39,027 nt of DNA from Chloromonas sp. AAM2 (GCA_004335635.1 QAXH01005841.1:1-39027); one strand, 5' to 3'; positions 1 through 10,670 are shown, counted from the stretch's first letter. Program-made: numbers and translations. Notes: a model not told the origin generated them from the sequence alone.

Positions 1-210
1 ATCTCTGATAATCTACAACCACTTCTCACTGTCCCTGTCCCAGTATTGGCAGTCACCAGCGCCCTACCAGCATCAGCAACACATCCCACTGGCAGTGGCA
101 GATGACACGAACTCAACACCACACTGTGTACACTTTCACCACCATAAAAATTTAGTATGAACACACTCCTCAAAAGACTAGTCCCACAGACAACTGACAG
201 CCTCATCACG

Positions 211-243
211 GTGCCATTCCCAGGAATTGTCCCAGAACTGGCA
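211..243 (+). repeat. Left arm of imperfect inverted repeat (partner 1281-1313)
   Basis: The reverse complement of this 33-base stretch resembles 1281-1313. The shared core is TTCTGGGACAAT followed by TGGGAAT, with a few substitutions and a small indel. The arms are about 1 kb apart. This could be a decayed fold-back element or two opposite copies of one repeat. Confidence 0.5.
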
Positions 244-299
244 AAGTGCTGTCCTGATAACAAACAAGCCCAACATGCATGTGAAGAGAGGACATTGCT

Positions 300-345
300 C
301 GTTAGGTAGGTTGGACGGGCTGGAATCCCTCCCGTCTTGTGCTAC
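300..345 (+). repeat. Dispersed repeat family 1, 3'-end fragment
   Basis: Contains GTAGGTTGGACGGGCTGGA and the following CCCTCCC...CTTGTG. This equals the 3' end of the longer copies at 4391-4535 and 37291-37425. Only the last ~45 bases are present, so this copy is truncated at its 5' side. Confidence 0.7.
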
Positions 346-448
346 TGATGCATGTAACAACATCAGCCAGAGTCAACGTCATATGCAGTTCGGTTATGTA
401 TGACATTGGCACTAGTGCCGAGTTGGCACTCCAAGCACCAACCACCCC

Positions 449-560
449 TCTTTGGGTCTAATGAGGTTTGCGATCAGGATAGTACCTCAAGGACATCATT
501 ACTATCGCGGTGTATCGCAATCTCCTTCACTTTTAGGTTGGGCGGGCATCCCCTCAATGT
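449..560 (+). repeat. Dispersed repeat family 1, copy A (diverged)
   Basis: Aligns by eye with copies at 4391-4535 and 37291-37425. The ordered blocks are GGTCTAA-GAGGT, ATCAGGATAG, ACCTC, CATTACTATC, TCGCAATC-CCTTCAC and AGGTTGG-CGGGC. It is more diverged than the other two copies. All copies share orientation. Candidate SINE or MITE-like element; no coding potential is seen. Confidence 0.75.
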
Positions 561-697
561 AATGAAGCCACAAACAACTACTTGACATTGAACCGCAACC
601 ATTGGCTACATTTCTGCAGCCGTTTGGCCCTGAAACTTCTCCCAGGCAATTCGCCTGCAAGAAGAGCCACGTACCAAGTGGCTTGCTTGAAGAGAAT

Positions 698-788
698 ACT
701 CTTTCAATAAGGGAGAGAAAGGGAGAGAGAAAAACTCTTTCAATAAAGGGATAGGAAAAGAAAACTCATTCGATGAAGGGAGAGAACT
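698..788 (+). repeat. Triplicated purine-rich motif
   Basis: ACTCTTTCAATAAGGGA occurs at 698, again at 734 with one extra A, and as a diverged form (ACTCATTCGATGAAGGGA) at 764. GGGAGAGAAA-type purine tracts separate the copies. Spacing is 36 then 30 bases. This is a small local tandem duplication. Confidence 0.7.
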
Positions 789-1280
789 CAGTCTGTGCAA
801 CTAGCATGTCAAGGAGATCATGACACACCAATGAATTCAGACCGTTTTCTGTCAGAGCAATCAAGTGATGATTCAGCAGCCACCCACTGAATCTCGTGCG
901 CTCCAGACTTGTTTGTGCATGCCCATACACTATCAAGATAGCATCACTCAAGCTTGGCAGCCTTCGCTTGCCTGTCAAGCTCTGCTGCGCAACCAATCAT
1001 GCTTTTCACCTGGACAAGAAGACTCACAACTACAAAGAACTGGATTGTTGAAAAATGAAGGGAATACTGCTGCAGACTGAGTCATCACAGAAACACACAC
1101 AAACCACGGTGGAACATACAACAAATGTATGCATGTATACCATATACGGTACACAACTGGAACCCTTTATGCAGCATGAATAGTACTGAAGGCATTGAAA
1201 GCAGGTACTTGCCGGGCAATAGCTCCGGGCACCAGACACCCAAGTATGTATGCAAATGCCGGCAAAGGAAAAAAGAAGTT

Positions 1281-1313
1281 TGCCGGTTCTGGGACAATAC
1301 TGGGAATATGGCC
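1281..1313 (-). repeat. Right arm of imperfect inverted repeat (partner 211-243)
   Basis: Inverted partner of 211-243. See that entry for the shared core. Confidence 0.5.
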
Positions 1314-1593
1314 AGGCCCCAGTGTTGGTGATGGGTGTTGTAGTTGTAAAGTCCACTGGCAAACTCCTTTTTTTCACTTGCTGCTGTGTCCTTGCAATGG
1401 CGTGGAACAGTGGGCGCTCTGGCTCCCTCTACAGTGTCTGCAATACACAGGATAGGCTTGTGGCAGCTTTGTGACATGTGGCCGGTGATGCCGTTTGAGT
1501 GTTGCTTTGACGCCAGAGTGGAAGTAACGTTCGAGGGCAAGTGTACTATGCGTCGCTGCCTGCCTGCCTGCCTGCCTTGAACATGTCAGGTCG

Positions 1594-4500
1594 TCACCGC
1601 TGCATCTGTCGTACGATTGCAATGCGCTCGCCAGCCTTCCGCTGCCGTGCCTCCACGACAAGCGCCCCATCCAGAGAAGATTGGCAAGCTGCAAGCTCAT
1701 CACCAAGAGCCTTACTGACCCGCACCTGTGACAGCTGGGGACAGGCACCCGAAGTGACCAGATCAATCAGTGCCAGGGCCGTCACTTGCCAGCACTTGGC
1801 GATGTGCAGGTGCTGCAGACAGGGGGCCAGGCCGAGCCCTGGTGGTCGGGCGCCGCTTGAACCAACACTGGGGGGTACTGTGTGAGCATACGAAAGAGCG
1901 TCGATGACTGTGTCTGTGGCATTCCGCCCCAGCTTCAAACTCCGTAGCTGTGCAGCGCCATGGCCTTGCACAGTGATGCCACGCTCGCCTTGCGTGGCAC
2001 AAGGCAGCACTGCATTGTATCGCGTTGTGTCCTCTGGTTGTTGCAGTAGAGCTAGCACTGACGCGTCGGTCACACGAGTGAGCTTGCTGGACAGATGGCA
2101 CACCACCAGCGAGGGGGCAGCAGCTGACAGCAACAGCGCAAGGCCGGCGTCGCTCACCGCCTCCGAGTACCCGCTGAGCCGCAATTCCTGCAGGGGATTG
2201 CATGGCGAGTGAACGTGTCACATGCATGCTCTGACACAGGGGATTGCATGGCGAGTGAACGTGTCACATGCATGCTCTGACACAGGGTATTGCATGGCGA
2301 GTGATCGTGTCACATGCATGCTCTGACACACTGAGTCGTTGCTCAGTTGCGCAGTCCACCCAACAAAAAATTACACAAAGGGGTGCCAAAACGAAATCAC
2401 AGGCCCGCTGCAGGTTCAAGGTGCCGGCTGCCAATCCCAGCCATACCCAGGCTCTGTTCTTGAACCGGTTTGATGTTGTGCTCAACACAGACAACAATGG
2501 GTTAGTCCAATGGGATGGTGTCACGCAGATGCTGGGGAATGCGAGAAGAGTCAGGTTGTGTACACCTGGAGCTGAAGCTGGAGTGATTGTTTAGTCAAGC
2601 TAGTTTGGTCGTGCAGACTCACAGTGAGCCGTGTGCAGTTCGCTGCCAGCGCGTAAAGCGACCGATCTGTGATGGCCAAGCAGTGGCGCAGGACCAACAC
2701 CTGCACAGCCAAACTCAGCCAAGCTCTCTTGAAGCGCATCACAGGGGCTGGGTCTGGAAGCAGGCGGAGGAATGTGCTCCGAGGGATTACCAGCCAATCA
2801 GTTGTCACTGTACGGCAGATGCAGGCAGTGACTGCTTGAAAACGTATGATGTAGAACGGTTTCTGAATTAATGTCATGCTCAAGAATTTGAGCGTTACAT
2901 GCATACGCTGCGCCCAGAGATGCCGCTCCTAAGTCGACGGTGTTTGATGAGTTGGTTTCTTGCATACACGTCCAGACCCATGTGACCCAAGTGCTGCATG
3001 TGCTCGCCGTACCCTAAGATCGTTGCAGTGCTCTGCCAGCGCACTGAGCCCATCATCAGTGAACCGCTCCGCTGCCAGGCGCTCCAACGGGTTCTTGGAG
3101 AAGCGCACCTGTGGCATGCATGGAAGGATGTGCAGCACAGGTGTGCATGCTGCAGCTGCAGTGCGAGGTACCGTTCAGTGGCTGGTAGCAAGCCAGGCTA
3201 GTGTATGCATGCAAGCTCTGCGTGGACAAATGTATATCAAACAGAACTTGAGTGGGTTTCATGTAGATTGACGCACAAACACTGCCGTTGTGGGTTCACC
3301 CTACATATGCCATGGTGGCAAGAGCTCACCTCCAGACGTTTCAAAGCGGGACAGCGGGCGGCGATTGCTTTTGCAAAATCATCTGTCATGCCGCCAAGAC
3401 AGCTCGTGCTCTCATCAATGCAGAGCTCCTGTGCGCATATGTGCGTGTGTGTGTGTGTGTGTGTGCACGTGCGCACCAGACATTGTATAAACTTCATCGC
3501 CACTAGTACAAGACAGCAACGGCCGAGGCGGTAAGGTTGATCAACACGTCTACAGAGACCCACTTTTTCTGGCCTTGCTGTACCACACAGGCCTCCTGAC
3601 ACCATCTGCTGACGCAACACAAAGCCCTTGTCGCCTTGCCTGACCCCTACGAGTTGACAACGTTTGGAATGGTGTCCGACGGAAGGAAGAACAGTGGCTT
3701 GTCTCATACCTGCCCCAGCCGGAGAAGTTGCCTTCCTTGCTCAATGTGCTGGTGTGCGTACATCTGGACATGAGTACGCTGGGCCCCAACATACGAACCC
3801 TGGTGCTGCTTGCCACTATTCCGCGGTCTAGTGTAGTGCTCCGATACTCCAGTGCTTGGTTGTGCATGTGTTGACTAGTGCGTGCTCGAATGGGATGCAC
3901 TGGGAGTGCTAGCAAGTTGGACACCGAGCGGATCAAGACTGTTCCCGCACACACCTGCAAGTTTGGAATGAGGGAAGCAAGGCTGCCTGCCCAGTGCCCT
4001 AGGGTGAAGGGTATCAGGTCGCAGTACCGGAGACCATGTTGAAAGCGCGACACAGACTCATGCACGGCTGCCTCTGGACACCTGCACGTACGGCAAAGAC
4101 ATGGGCAAGCCCGACGCTGAAGGTCAGTTGGCAGCACATCATGGCCAGCCTGGATGAATGCTACATGACCATGAATGCTGATGAGCCTGTCGATCAAACC
4201 TTGGCCAGTGGATTGTCCTGGCCCATGCAAAAAGGTTGACAGCCAGGCCTGTCCACAGCATATGGCTGCCCCCTTGCCCCCACCTACCCCAGCTCAGCTG
4301 AACCATGATGTCTTGGTCAAGTTCATGGTTTCGACTGTGACTTTGACATGAGACAGGGGATTCGAGAGACGATGAACATTGAACCATTTACATAATTTCA
4401 GGCCTCTTCTTGGGTCTAACGAGGTCTGCGGTCAGGATAGCACCTCGAGGGGTTGGCCACCACCATTACTATCCTGGTGTGTCGCAATCCCCTTCACATG

Positions 4501-4878
4501 TCGGTTGGACGGGCTGGAAGCCCTCCCCTCATGTGAGCAGAACGCCCAGTAATCCTACTGCAACCAGAGAAACCCGTACCTTTCTCCCTCTCTGAAGTAG
4601 AGCTGCTTCACAGCACCTTGTGCCACCTCCAAACAATGGATGAGAAGCTTTGCGGAGCAGATTTCGTCATTTCTCAGGTCAATTTTTGCCCAGTAGTCAG
4701 AACACCGGTGCGCGAGGGTATGAAACTCTTGGCTCGTGCATTGAAATGCTAGCTTGCCCGTCAGATTCAAGGCCTGGACCATGTTGAGCAGAACGGACTC
4801 ATGTAAAAGCGGCAGGACCTGCACTGTGCCGTCCTGTCGCGCACTTCCTGCCTGTAGCTGATATGCCCTGTAGCTCAT
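1594..4878 (-). CDS. F-box / leucine-rich-repeat protein (FBXL/AMN1-like), 7 exons
   Basis: Probable substrate receptor of an SCF ubiquitin ligase. Exons, read 5'-3' on the minus strand: 4878-4580, 4081-3955, 3805-3710, 3428-3330, 3108-3013, 2700-2623, 2187-1594. All phases join in frame, giving about 462 residues. The first exon has an F-box-like segment (from about residue 20; LPLLHESVLLNMV then a Trp-Lys-Asp-Leu-type end, YWAKIDLR). Later exons carry cysteine-containing LRRs: MTDDFAKAIAARCPALKRLE, FTDDGLSALAEHCNDLR, ITDRSLYALAANCTRLT, then ELRLSGYSEAVSDAGLALLL. From exon 3 on, the junctions are phase 0, so exons behave as repeat modules. The weakest exon is 3805-3710, which shows no clear LRR. 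The start at 4878 is the first Met of the open frame; a further upstream exon is not excluded. The gene lies head-to-head with the AHA1-like gene. Confidence 0.8.
2193..2330. repeat. 46-bp tandem triplication at a 3' splice site
   Basis: Three head-to-tail copies start at 2193, 2239 and 2285 (GGGGATTGCATGGCGAGTGA and following). The first two are nearly identical and the third has two substitutions. They lie in the last intron of the F-box/LRR gene, immediately upstream (minus strand) of the CAG acceptor that opens the terminal exon at 2187. The repeat units form the pre-acceptor region. Confidence 0.9.
3440..3466. repeat. GT/CA dinucleotide microsatellite
   Basis: A run of alternating G and T lies inside an intron of the F-box/LRR gene, just upstream of the exon that starts at 3428. 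Simple-sequence repeat; length polymorphism is likely. Confidence 0.9.
4391..4535 (+). repeat. Dispersed repeat family 1, copy B
   Basis: Full-length-looking copy in intron 1 of the F-box/LRR gene. It matches copy C at 37291-37425 over most of its length, including ACCTCGAGGGGTTGGCCA, CCATTACTATCCTGG and GGTTGGACGGGCTGGA. It differs by an 11-base segment absent from copy C near its 5' end. The repeat is in antisense orientation to the gene. Confidence 0.85.
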
Positions 4879-5498
4879 ACTGAATGTGGGCAGCGAGCAA
4901 TTGTCTCAAGCGACGATGACGATGACGCGGACCCCTTATTGTTGATGCCGGTAACCCCTTAACCTCCAGCAAAATCTCTGGACCCCCAACCTCAAGCAAA
5001 CTCACTTCGCTCTCTGGACTGTATCTAGCCATACAGCAAAATGATACATCTGCGTAACATCGCGCAGGTCCTTCCCTTTTCTGTGGTGTACGGTGTTCAA
5101 GGCTTGGATTTACTGAATGGCCGTTCACACAGAGCCCATTAGCCACACAGTAGAGCCGGCAAACATGAGTAACAGGGAAGGAGCACTACGCTAGCGGGGT
5201 CCTTCAATACGAGCCTGCTTTGGCCAGCAGCGAGTGCTTTGATACCCATTCAGCGCCCTACAGGTTCCCGAGTCAATCACCGTACGAGCTTTTCGCTGTA
5301 TGCTAGAAAGCAACGTCCAGAAACAGGTTTGTTTCTTTTGGTCTCCTTACGCGCCTGAGCTGCCCATGTTTGCCGACTGTGATCGGAGGCAGACCTTTCA
5401 CCATTTACTATATTAAGGCAACAGGAGCAGCACGCGAGCTTAAGGCTCTGGAAGCCTCTCCGTTAAGAAAAGGGAACCCGCATCTGCCCACATACGCT
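4879..5498. promoter_or_regulatory. Shared intergenic region between divergent F-box/LRR and AHA1-like genes
   Basis: About 620 bases separate the two proposed start codons, which point away from each other, so promoter sequences of both genes should lie here. I see no convincing TATA box or other named element. A 44-base stretch at 5112-5155 belongs to dispersed repeat family 2. Confidence 0.4.
5112..5155 (+). repeat. Dispersed repeat family 2, copy 1
   Basis: Shares CACACAGAGCCCAT-AGCCA-ACA-TAGAGC with 25437-25480 in the same orientation, with a few substitutions and small indels. No coding frame is obvious across both copies. Confidence 0.6.
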
Positions 5499-7480
5499 AT
5501 GGCACAGTGGGGTGCAGGAGATCCACGCTGGCTCGTAGAGCACCGGGATGATGGCAGAAATGTCAATGGATGGCACTGGTACGTCCGGGGAGTGGCATGC
5601 CAAGAAGCACGAACAACAAAGCTGACATTAAGACTTTGCACATAGGCTGACGCATGTGCAGTCATCAGATTGATGCTCAGTGGGTTCAACACCACCTGGA
5701 ACAATGTCTCATGGCCGGGTAAAGGTGGCCGTGTCGTGCCATCAGGTATGCCAGCTGGCAAAGCCATGCCAAGGACTTTCAGCGCATGCAACACACGGCA
5801 AGGTGCCATGCATGAATCAGGTATTGACAAAGTGCGCAACAGGGAAGGTGGCATGCATGGTTAGACAACATGGCACTTTGGTGATGCATTCCGAGTCGGT
5901 GATCTCATGGATTTCCTCCTGCTGTGGGCACATGACTGAAGAGGGTTTTGATCTTCTGCACGGCTGTACCTGCCTCGTGCCTGCTGCTTGCCTCAGGGAA
6001 GAGAAATCAATCCTATCTCAAGTCAAGGCCAGGCTTGTGGAGTTGCTAGCCGATGTTTCAGTAGAACTCAACCCAAGTCAGCAGCTCCAGGGCGAGCTCT
6101 GGGTCCGATGTTGCAGGGACATCAGCGGCGACGTGAGTGACAGGCCATGGACATTGCCTTACACTTAAAGCAGACAATTTAAATGTTGCCACAGGCCAGC
6201 CTGACTAAGTACTGCAATTCAAGTTTTCAGCCAGTCTGTCCTGTGCAATCCCACCAAGCTTTTCAGCATGGCTTGCCAGGGTCATCACTTCACGTGCAAA
6301 TGAGCTTAAGTAAAGTACTTTAAGTCATTAAGCGCATGAGCTTAAGCATGGTGAAAACAAGCATGGTGAACTTGGCATGGTGAAAATTGGCAGGCCTCCA
6401 TCTCCACACGGAAAGGCAATAAGAGGTTGTGCGTGTATGACATCAAGATGACAGTGGAGTGGGAGGCTACGCTGGCACACAGTGAAAAGAAGGTGGGTCG
6501 CTTTCCACAATCATTGTGAGGGTGGGTCTGCGCTTTCCCAAACCTGTGGGAGTGGGCCTATGCTGCCCATGAACGTTCTCTGCTGCGCGGGTGTGTCTAT
6601 GGCTGTACCATGCAATGGACAGCATGGATTTGGAACACACAGTGCATTAGTACAGTTGTGAAGACCGGCACCTTCATGTGGGCAGGCAAGTGCATCATCC
6701 TGCGTGCACTTTGTCAGCGCCTTAATGCAACACCACTATCTGGGGTCATGAGCACTCAGGGGCAGGGCTGATGCACTTGTCATGGCTTGCTTGTGCATGA
6801 TCTCACCCAGAAACTCATCACCACAGGAGGCCGTGCTATGCTGTTGCCGTGCTTTCCAAGCAGATCAATGGTACGATGAAGGTGGAGGAGTTTGGATCAG
6901 CGTCAGAACCAGATGGCTCAGACTACACCTTTGAGATCAGCACAGCGACCAACGGTGCAGATGAGGTATGCCGTGTGGTGGGATGGAAGGATGTGAGCTG
7001 AGGGGTACGCGCCGTGAGTAGTGCGTGGATTCATGACCACATCCGGCAGCAACGCCGCTTGTCCGACCCACACAGCAAAGGGCATGCTATCCATGCAGAA
7101 CTGGACGTTTGGTAAACATGCTTGGTTTGAACACTGCTGCTTGAAAGGCCATCTGAACGCTGCTGCGTCCCGAGACTTGCAAGGCACGCCTGCATTATTC
7201 TGCATCTTCACCGCAGTCCACAGTCAACGCCGCCACTGTTAGCAGTGCCCATGCGTCCTGTTGCCTTAAGAGGGTCAGTCGGGTCAACTAGGATGACCAT
7301 TGGTTGTGCCTTGGTTGATGTCGCCATGCTACTCTTCCGGCCGCTGCACACTGGGCAGTTGCACAGATGTGGACGCACTTTGCATTGCAGGAAGCAGCCA
7401 AGCGGTTGATGGATACACATGGCAAGCCTGAGGTGACGCGGCGGTTGGTGTCGCTGGCAGCAGAGCTTAAGGATGTATGA
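5499..7480 (+). CDS. AHA1-type activator of Hsp90 ATPase, N-terminal domain only, 5 exons
   Basis: Co-chaperone that binds the Hsp90 middle domain and stimulates its ATPase. Exons: 5499-5578, 5997-6132, 6394-6492, 6864-6965, 7391-7480; phases agree and give 168 residues. Family signatures in order: MAQWGAGDPRWLVEHRDDGR with NVNGWHW at the start (the classic GDPRWIVEERxDxxNVNxWHW opening), ASISTRKGN with the Arg-Lys-Gly of the RKGK motif, MTVEWE, INGTMKVEEF, and a C-terminal helix EAAKRLMDTHGKPEVTRRL. Splice sites are good (CTG|GTACG, GAC|GTGAGT, AAG|GTGGGT, GAG|GTATGC). The exon-4 acceptor is a tandem AAGCAG, so one Gln may be optional. The C-terminal AHSA1 (Bet v 1-like) domain was not found downstream, so the product resembles yeast Hch1. 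A GT directly before the TGA could be a donor, but I found no continuing exon. Confidence 0.88.
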
Positions 7481-8243
7481 CAGACAGCAGGAGGGCCACA
7501 GCAGCAGCATGGCAATATGGACCCCAGCGCATGACAGAGATTGTGACTCGCTCTCGTGGCACCGTTCACTTTGAGCACGTGAGAAACAGGTCAGCAGTGC
7601 ACGTGTGGTCTTCAGCCGCAGTATCAGAAGATTGGTAGAGGTAGTCTGCACGAAGAACAAGCAGGAGCAGGGCTACTTTGTACACTGACAGTAAGCATAC
7701 TAGTGACGGCAACATGATCCAGGGCACAAAGGCTGTGTATGTCGGCGAGACACAGAGGCTTGGTCTCCACTGCACATGGCCGTTGAACCCTGGCGTTTCA
7801 TGTTGGCCGACCAGTAGCGGGACAGCCACTGTTCGGGCTTTTCACCTAAGTATAGAAATCTATTGGCCAAGTACTCCAACCACCTTCTTCGTCGTGGCAG
7901 CTGGCTACTCTTCCTTGCACTGTTACAGCACTGCTTGATGACAGCAAATAGCTTGGTTGTCATGTGCGCTGGACAGGGCGAGCACGTGATACGGTATTAA
8001 GCGTGCATTGTGCGTGCATTGTGTGTTGGTGAGGTATGCTCTCTCTGTGAAGGCCCATTACTATCCGGTCTCAAAGTATGTAGGTGCGAGTCCCCTTACA
8101 AACGCAACCCTGAACACTGATCGGATCTTGGGCCGGTCGGAAATTGGGACTGTCACTGTATGCAGGTCTCAAAAAGCAGGTCTTAAAGAAGCCACTCGTA
8201 GTATTGGCGGCAGGCATCGTTTGAATGGCACAGGACGGAGTAG
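7481..8243. other. No gene seen
   Basis: Downstream flank of the AHA1-like gene. I tested it for exons of an AHSA1 C-terminal domain and found none that join in phase. A CCATTACTATCCGG stretch near 8054 resembles part of dispersed repeat family 1 but is too short to call. Confidence 0.5.
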
Positions 8244-8282
8244 ACGAGTAGCTAGTCTACTAGGTCTACGAGTAGCTAGTCT
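8244..8282 (+). repeat. 15-bp direct repeats beside recombinase-like relic
   Basis: ACGAGTAGCTAGTCT occurs at 8244-8258 and 8268-8282, separated by ACTAGGTCT. An AGTAGAC just upstream is inverted against GTCTAC inside the block, so the site is partly palindromic. It lies about 125 bases beyond the 3' end of the recombinase-like frame. It could be an attachment or target site, or just a local duplication. Confidence 0.6.
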
Positions 8283-8406
8283 GTGACTTGCAGGCAACGT
8301 TCGATGGAAATGCTTTCACATTGTCCACGGACGCAGGCTATAGTCAAGTTTTTGTACAAGATGGTCTGAATACCGCGTAAAGCAACATTTCTGCAGGGGC
8401 CACTGA

Positions 8407-8802
8407 TCAGTGAGTCATCAGTGGGACCAGTGCAGCCCTGCTTTGCCTTGGTAAACAAAGCCACCAAGGGTACTGCTCCTTCAGTGTCGGGTTGTACTTG
8501 AACACTGACAGCAAGGCCGTAATGTATGTGCTCTCAGTGTACGGATTGTTACACTTGCGATGCAGTTCGATGCGGTAGTCAGACGGGTCCAACAACATGT
8601 CACGGAAGTTTGCAACATTAAGCAGAGCACAAATGTTCATGACATGGCTAACATAACCAGCGAAAGTGGTAGGCGTGGGGTCATCGGTCACGTCAGTGAA
8701 GTATGCCTCAACTCCCATCTGGCACTCACGTCGCATTGACTTTGCCTTAGCTAGCAAGGATGTCCACCCGTCAAGGCAAGCAGGTGACACACGCTTACCC
8801 AT
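8407..8802 (-). pseudogene. Recombinase/integrase-like N-terminal (SAM-like) fragment
   Basis: The 131-codon frame translates to a helical protein. The segment MLLDPSDYRIELHR followed by STYITALLSVFKYNPTLKEQ resembles the core-binding, SAM-like domain that precedes the catalytic domain of tyrosine recombinases. A splice acceptor before the AKAKSMRREC segment is possible. No catalytic Arg...His-x-x-Arg...Tyr region was found downstream, so the gene is incomplete. The frames just upstream (8820-9165) are clearly damaged, which suggests an old mobile-element insertion. The family assignment rests on pattern only and is tentative. Confidence 0.35.
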
Positions 8803-8819
8803 GTACCTAACGATGGATG

Positions 8820-9165
8820 ACCACCGCTGCTAGGCAAGCCTCTTCGTAGAGCTGCTGCATCGACCTCGGCCTGGAACTCCGGACACTGGCGGACGGGCAT
8901 GCCCACGAGCAGGGTCCGCATGGCAGTCCCGACGTCGCTGTGTACAGCTTTATGCAGCACGCGTTTGGTGTTCTCGGAGAGCCCCGCGCGAGCCCGGCCC
9001 AGATCGAGCGAGAATGCACCCTAGTCGCCACACAAGGCCTCCGCGAGCACCTTGGTGCTGTGCTCGACCATAACAACCCACTGCTTTGGCCTTGATGTCC
9101 CCAGTGACACCCACCGCGCTGATCTCCCTGATGCAGGCCTGTAGTCCTGCAAACAGTGCCATGGT
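8820..9165 (-). pseudogene. Broken open frame with frameshift and stop, unrecognised
   Basis: Read on the minus strand from about 9162, one frame gives ALFAGLQACIREISAVGV and then loses coherence. A +/-1 shift near the AAAGCAGTGGG stretch restores a coding-like frame (VVMVEHSTKVLAEALCGD). A TAG codon follows, and the same frame continues as GAFSLDLGRARAGLSENTKR and then VLHKAVHSDVGTAMRTLLVG to about 8820. One frameshift plus one stop in an otherwise coherent protein marks a pseudogene. It probably belongs with the recombinase-like fragment just downstream. The product family is unknown to me. Confidence 0.5.
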
Positions 9166-10044
9166 TGCTGGATGGTGGTACTTGGTCTGATGCTAGTGTG
9201 GGCGTGAATGCTCGACGTCAAAATGTGCTTGCACACCCTTGGGCTTCTCAGCTTGCCCCGTTGCTCTTATGACATAACATTTCATAGCCTTACAAGCTGT
9301 GAGAAAACGCCACGCAATGCCCATTCCAGCTGTCATTCCAGGATCCTGGCTGACATTGCACCTTCCCAATCGCGAGCGTATTGCATTGCTGAACGAACTG
9401 CACCAATATGATACCAGGCACCGCCTGGTGGACAGAACTTGTGTCCACCTTTCTCGCCTGTTCCCTCTCCCTCCCTTTTTGCTCCGCACCAAACATTGAA
9501 ACCCCTTGATACCATTGATACCAACCTTGATCCAACCTTGATCCATGGCCGGAACCCTGATACCAGCGGGGGCGCATTTCTGTCCACTTTCGCACCTCCA
9601 AAGCACGAATGGGCGGCAACACTGCCATGAATGGAAACGACCTGCAGATTGCTGGGGCCAATCCAGCAAGAAAGCTTGAGAAGAAGAGATAGGGGCCCGG
9701 CTCCTCACCTTGCTGTATGTGGACGTGTCATCTATGCCAAGGCAAAACATGCCAAACGCGCGCGACTGAGATGTCGGACATCATGCAAGTGGTGTGTGTG
9801 CGTGTGTGTGTGTGTGTGTGTACCGCTAGGCATGAAGGAAATGGTTTGCATACCAAGTGTGTGCAAAATGGCAGAATGCAAGTAGTATGTCAAAGAACAT
9901 CCTGGTGTGGGCCAAGGATGTGCCATTTGGTCCGACGACATCCTGTGCGGCTTGAGCAGACGCTTGGACGTTGTTGCCCTAAGCATGTTATGGTGTGCCC
10001 CCCAGGCAGAAACATGCGGCACAGTGGACAGCTGGCCTCATAGC
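9166..10044. other. No gene seen; GT microsatellite and short repeats
   Basis: No frame here shows a recognisable motif or consistent splice sites. It contains a short repeated TTGATACCA/CCTTGATCC stretch (about 9507-9545) and a GT microsatellite (about 9793-9821). It leads directly into the 188-bp satellite. Confidence 0.5.
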
Positions 10045-10670
10045 GAAACCAGCCACACTCCCCATTTGATGTAATACAACCATGTTGACCAGGGCCAGTG
10101 GGCTGCTGCACGGTTGGAGTTGGGCCCATGGAGTTGGCCATTCGTGTTGGACGGCCTCTGGCGTGGGGGCAAGTGGAGGCAAACCAAGTGGTGGCCTGAC
10201 GCCCCATGGGCCCAACCTGTGACTGGTGTGACGAAACCAGCCACACTCCCCACTTGATGTCATACAACCACGTTGACCAGGGCCAGTGGGCTGCTGCACG
10301 GTTAAGGTTGGGCCCATGGAGTTGGCCATTCGTGTTTGACGGCCCCCCTGGTATGGGGAAAAGTGGAGGCAACCCGAGTGGTGGGATGACGTCCCATGGG
10401 CCCAACCTGTTGACCCGGGCCAGTGGGCTGCTGTGTGGTTGGAGTTGCGCCCATGGAGTCGGGCCATCTGTGTTCGGCGGCCCCTGATGTATGGACACGT
10501 GGTGGCATGGACCCCCAAGGGCCCAAGCTGAGACTGGTGCGACGAAATCAGCCACACTCCCCACTTGATGCAATACAACCACGTTGACCAAGGCCAGTGG
10601 GCTGCTGCACGGTTGGAGTTGGGCCCATGGAGTCGGCCATTCGTGTTTGACGGCCCCGGGTGGCTTGTCA
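10045..10670. repeat. 188-bp tandem satellite, about 3.4 copies
   Basis: GAAACCAGCCACACTCCCC recurs at 10045 and 10233 (period 188) and, with one change, at 10543. A shortened unit lies between (about 10405-10542, beginning near GGGCCAGTGGGCTGCTG). Each unit holds GGGCCAGTGGGCTGCTGCAC, GGGCCCATGGAGT and GGCCATTCGTGTT. The long minus-strand frames across this block arise from the repeat: 188 is not a multiple of three, so successive units are read in different frames. Confidence 0.9.

Larger units (their letters stand above)
1..1593. other. Non-coding, repeat-bearing flank
   Basis: I see no convincing gene here. Open frames are short, lack splice-consistent neighbours and have no recognisable motif. 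The stretch holds two copies of a dispersed repeat (300-345 and 449-560), an imperfect inverted repeat (211-243 with 1281-1313), a purine-rich triplicated motif (698-788) and a short TGCC run near 1558-1577. The part next to 1594 is presumably the 3' UTR and downstream flank of the minus-strand F-box/LRR gene. Confidence 0.5.

Noticed and set aside
2623..2871. Longer exon starting at the GTACAG acceptor near 2828
   Set aside because: It would open with a TGA in the required phase. The acceptor at 2700 gives an in-phase LRR module instead.
8035..8110. Possible tRNA: GGTGCGAGTCC resembles a box B
   Set aside because: The flanking bases do not form a T stem, and no cloverleaf or box A fits upstream. 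The neighbourhood partly resembles dispersed repeat family 1.
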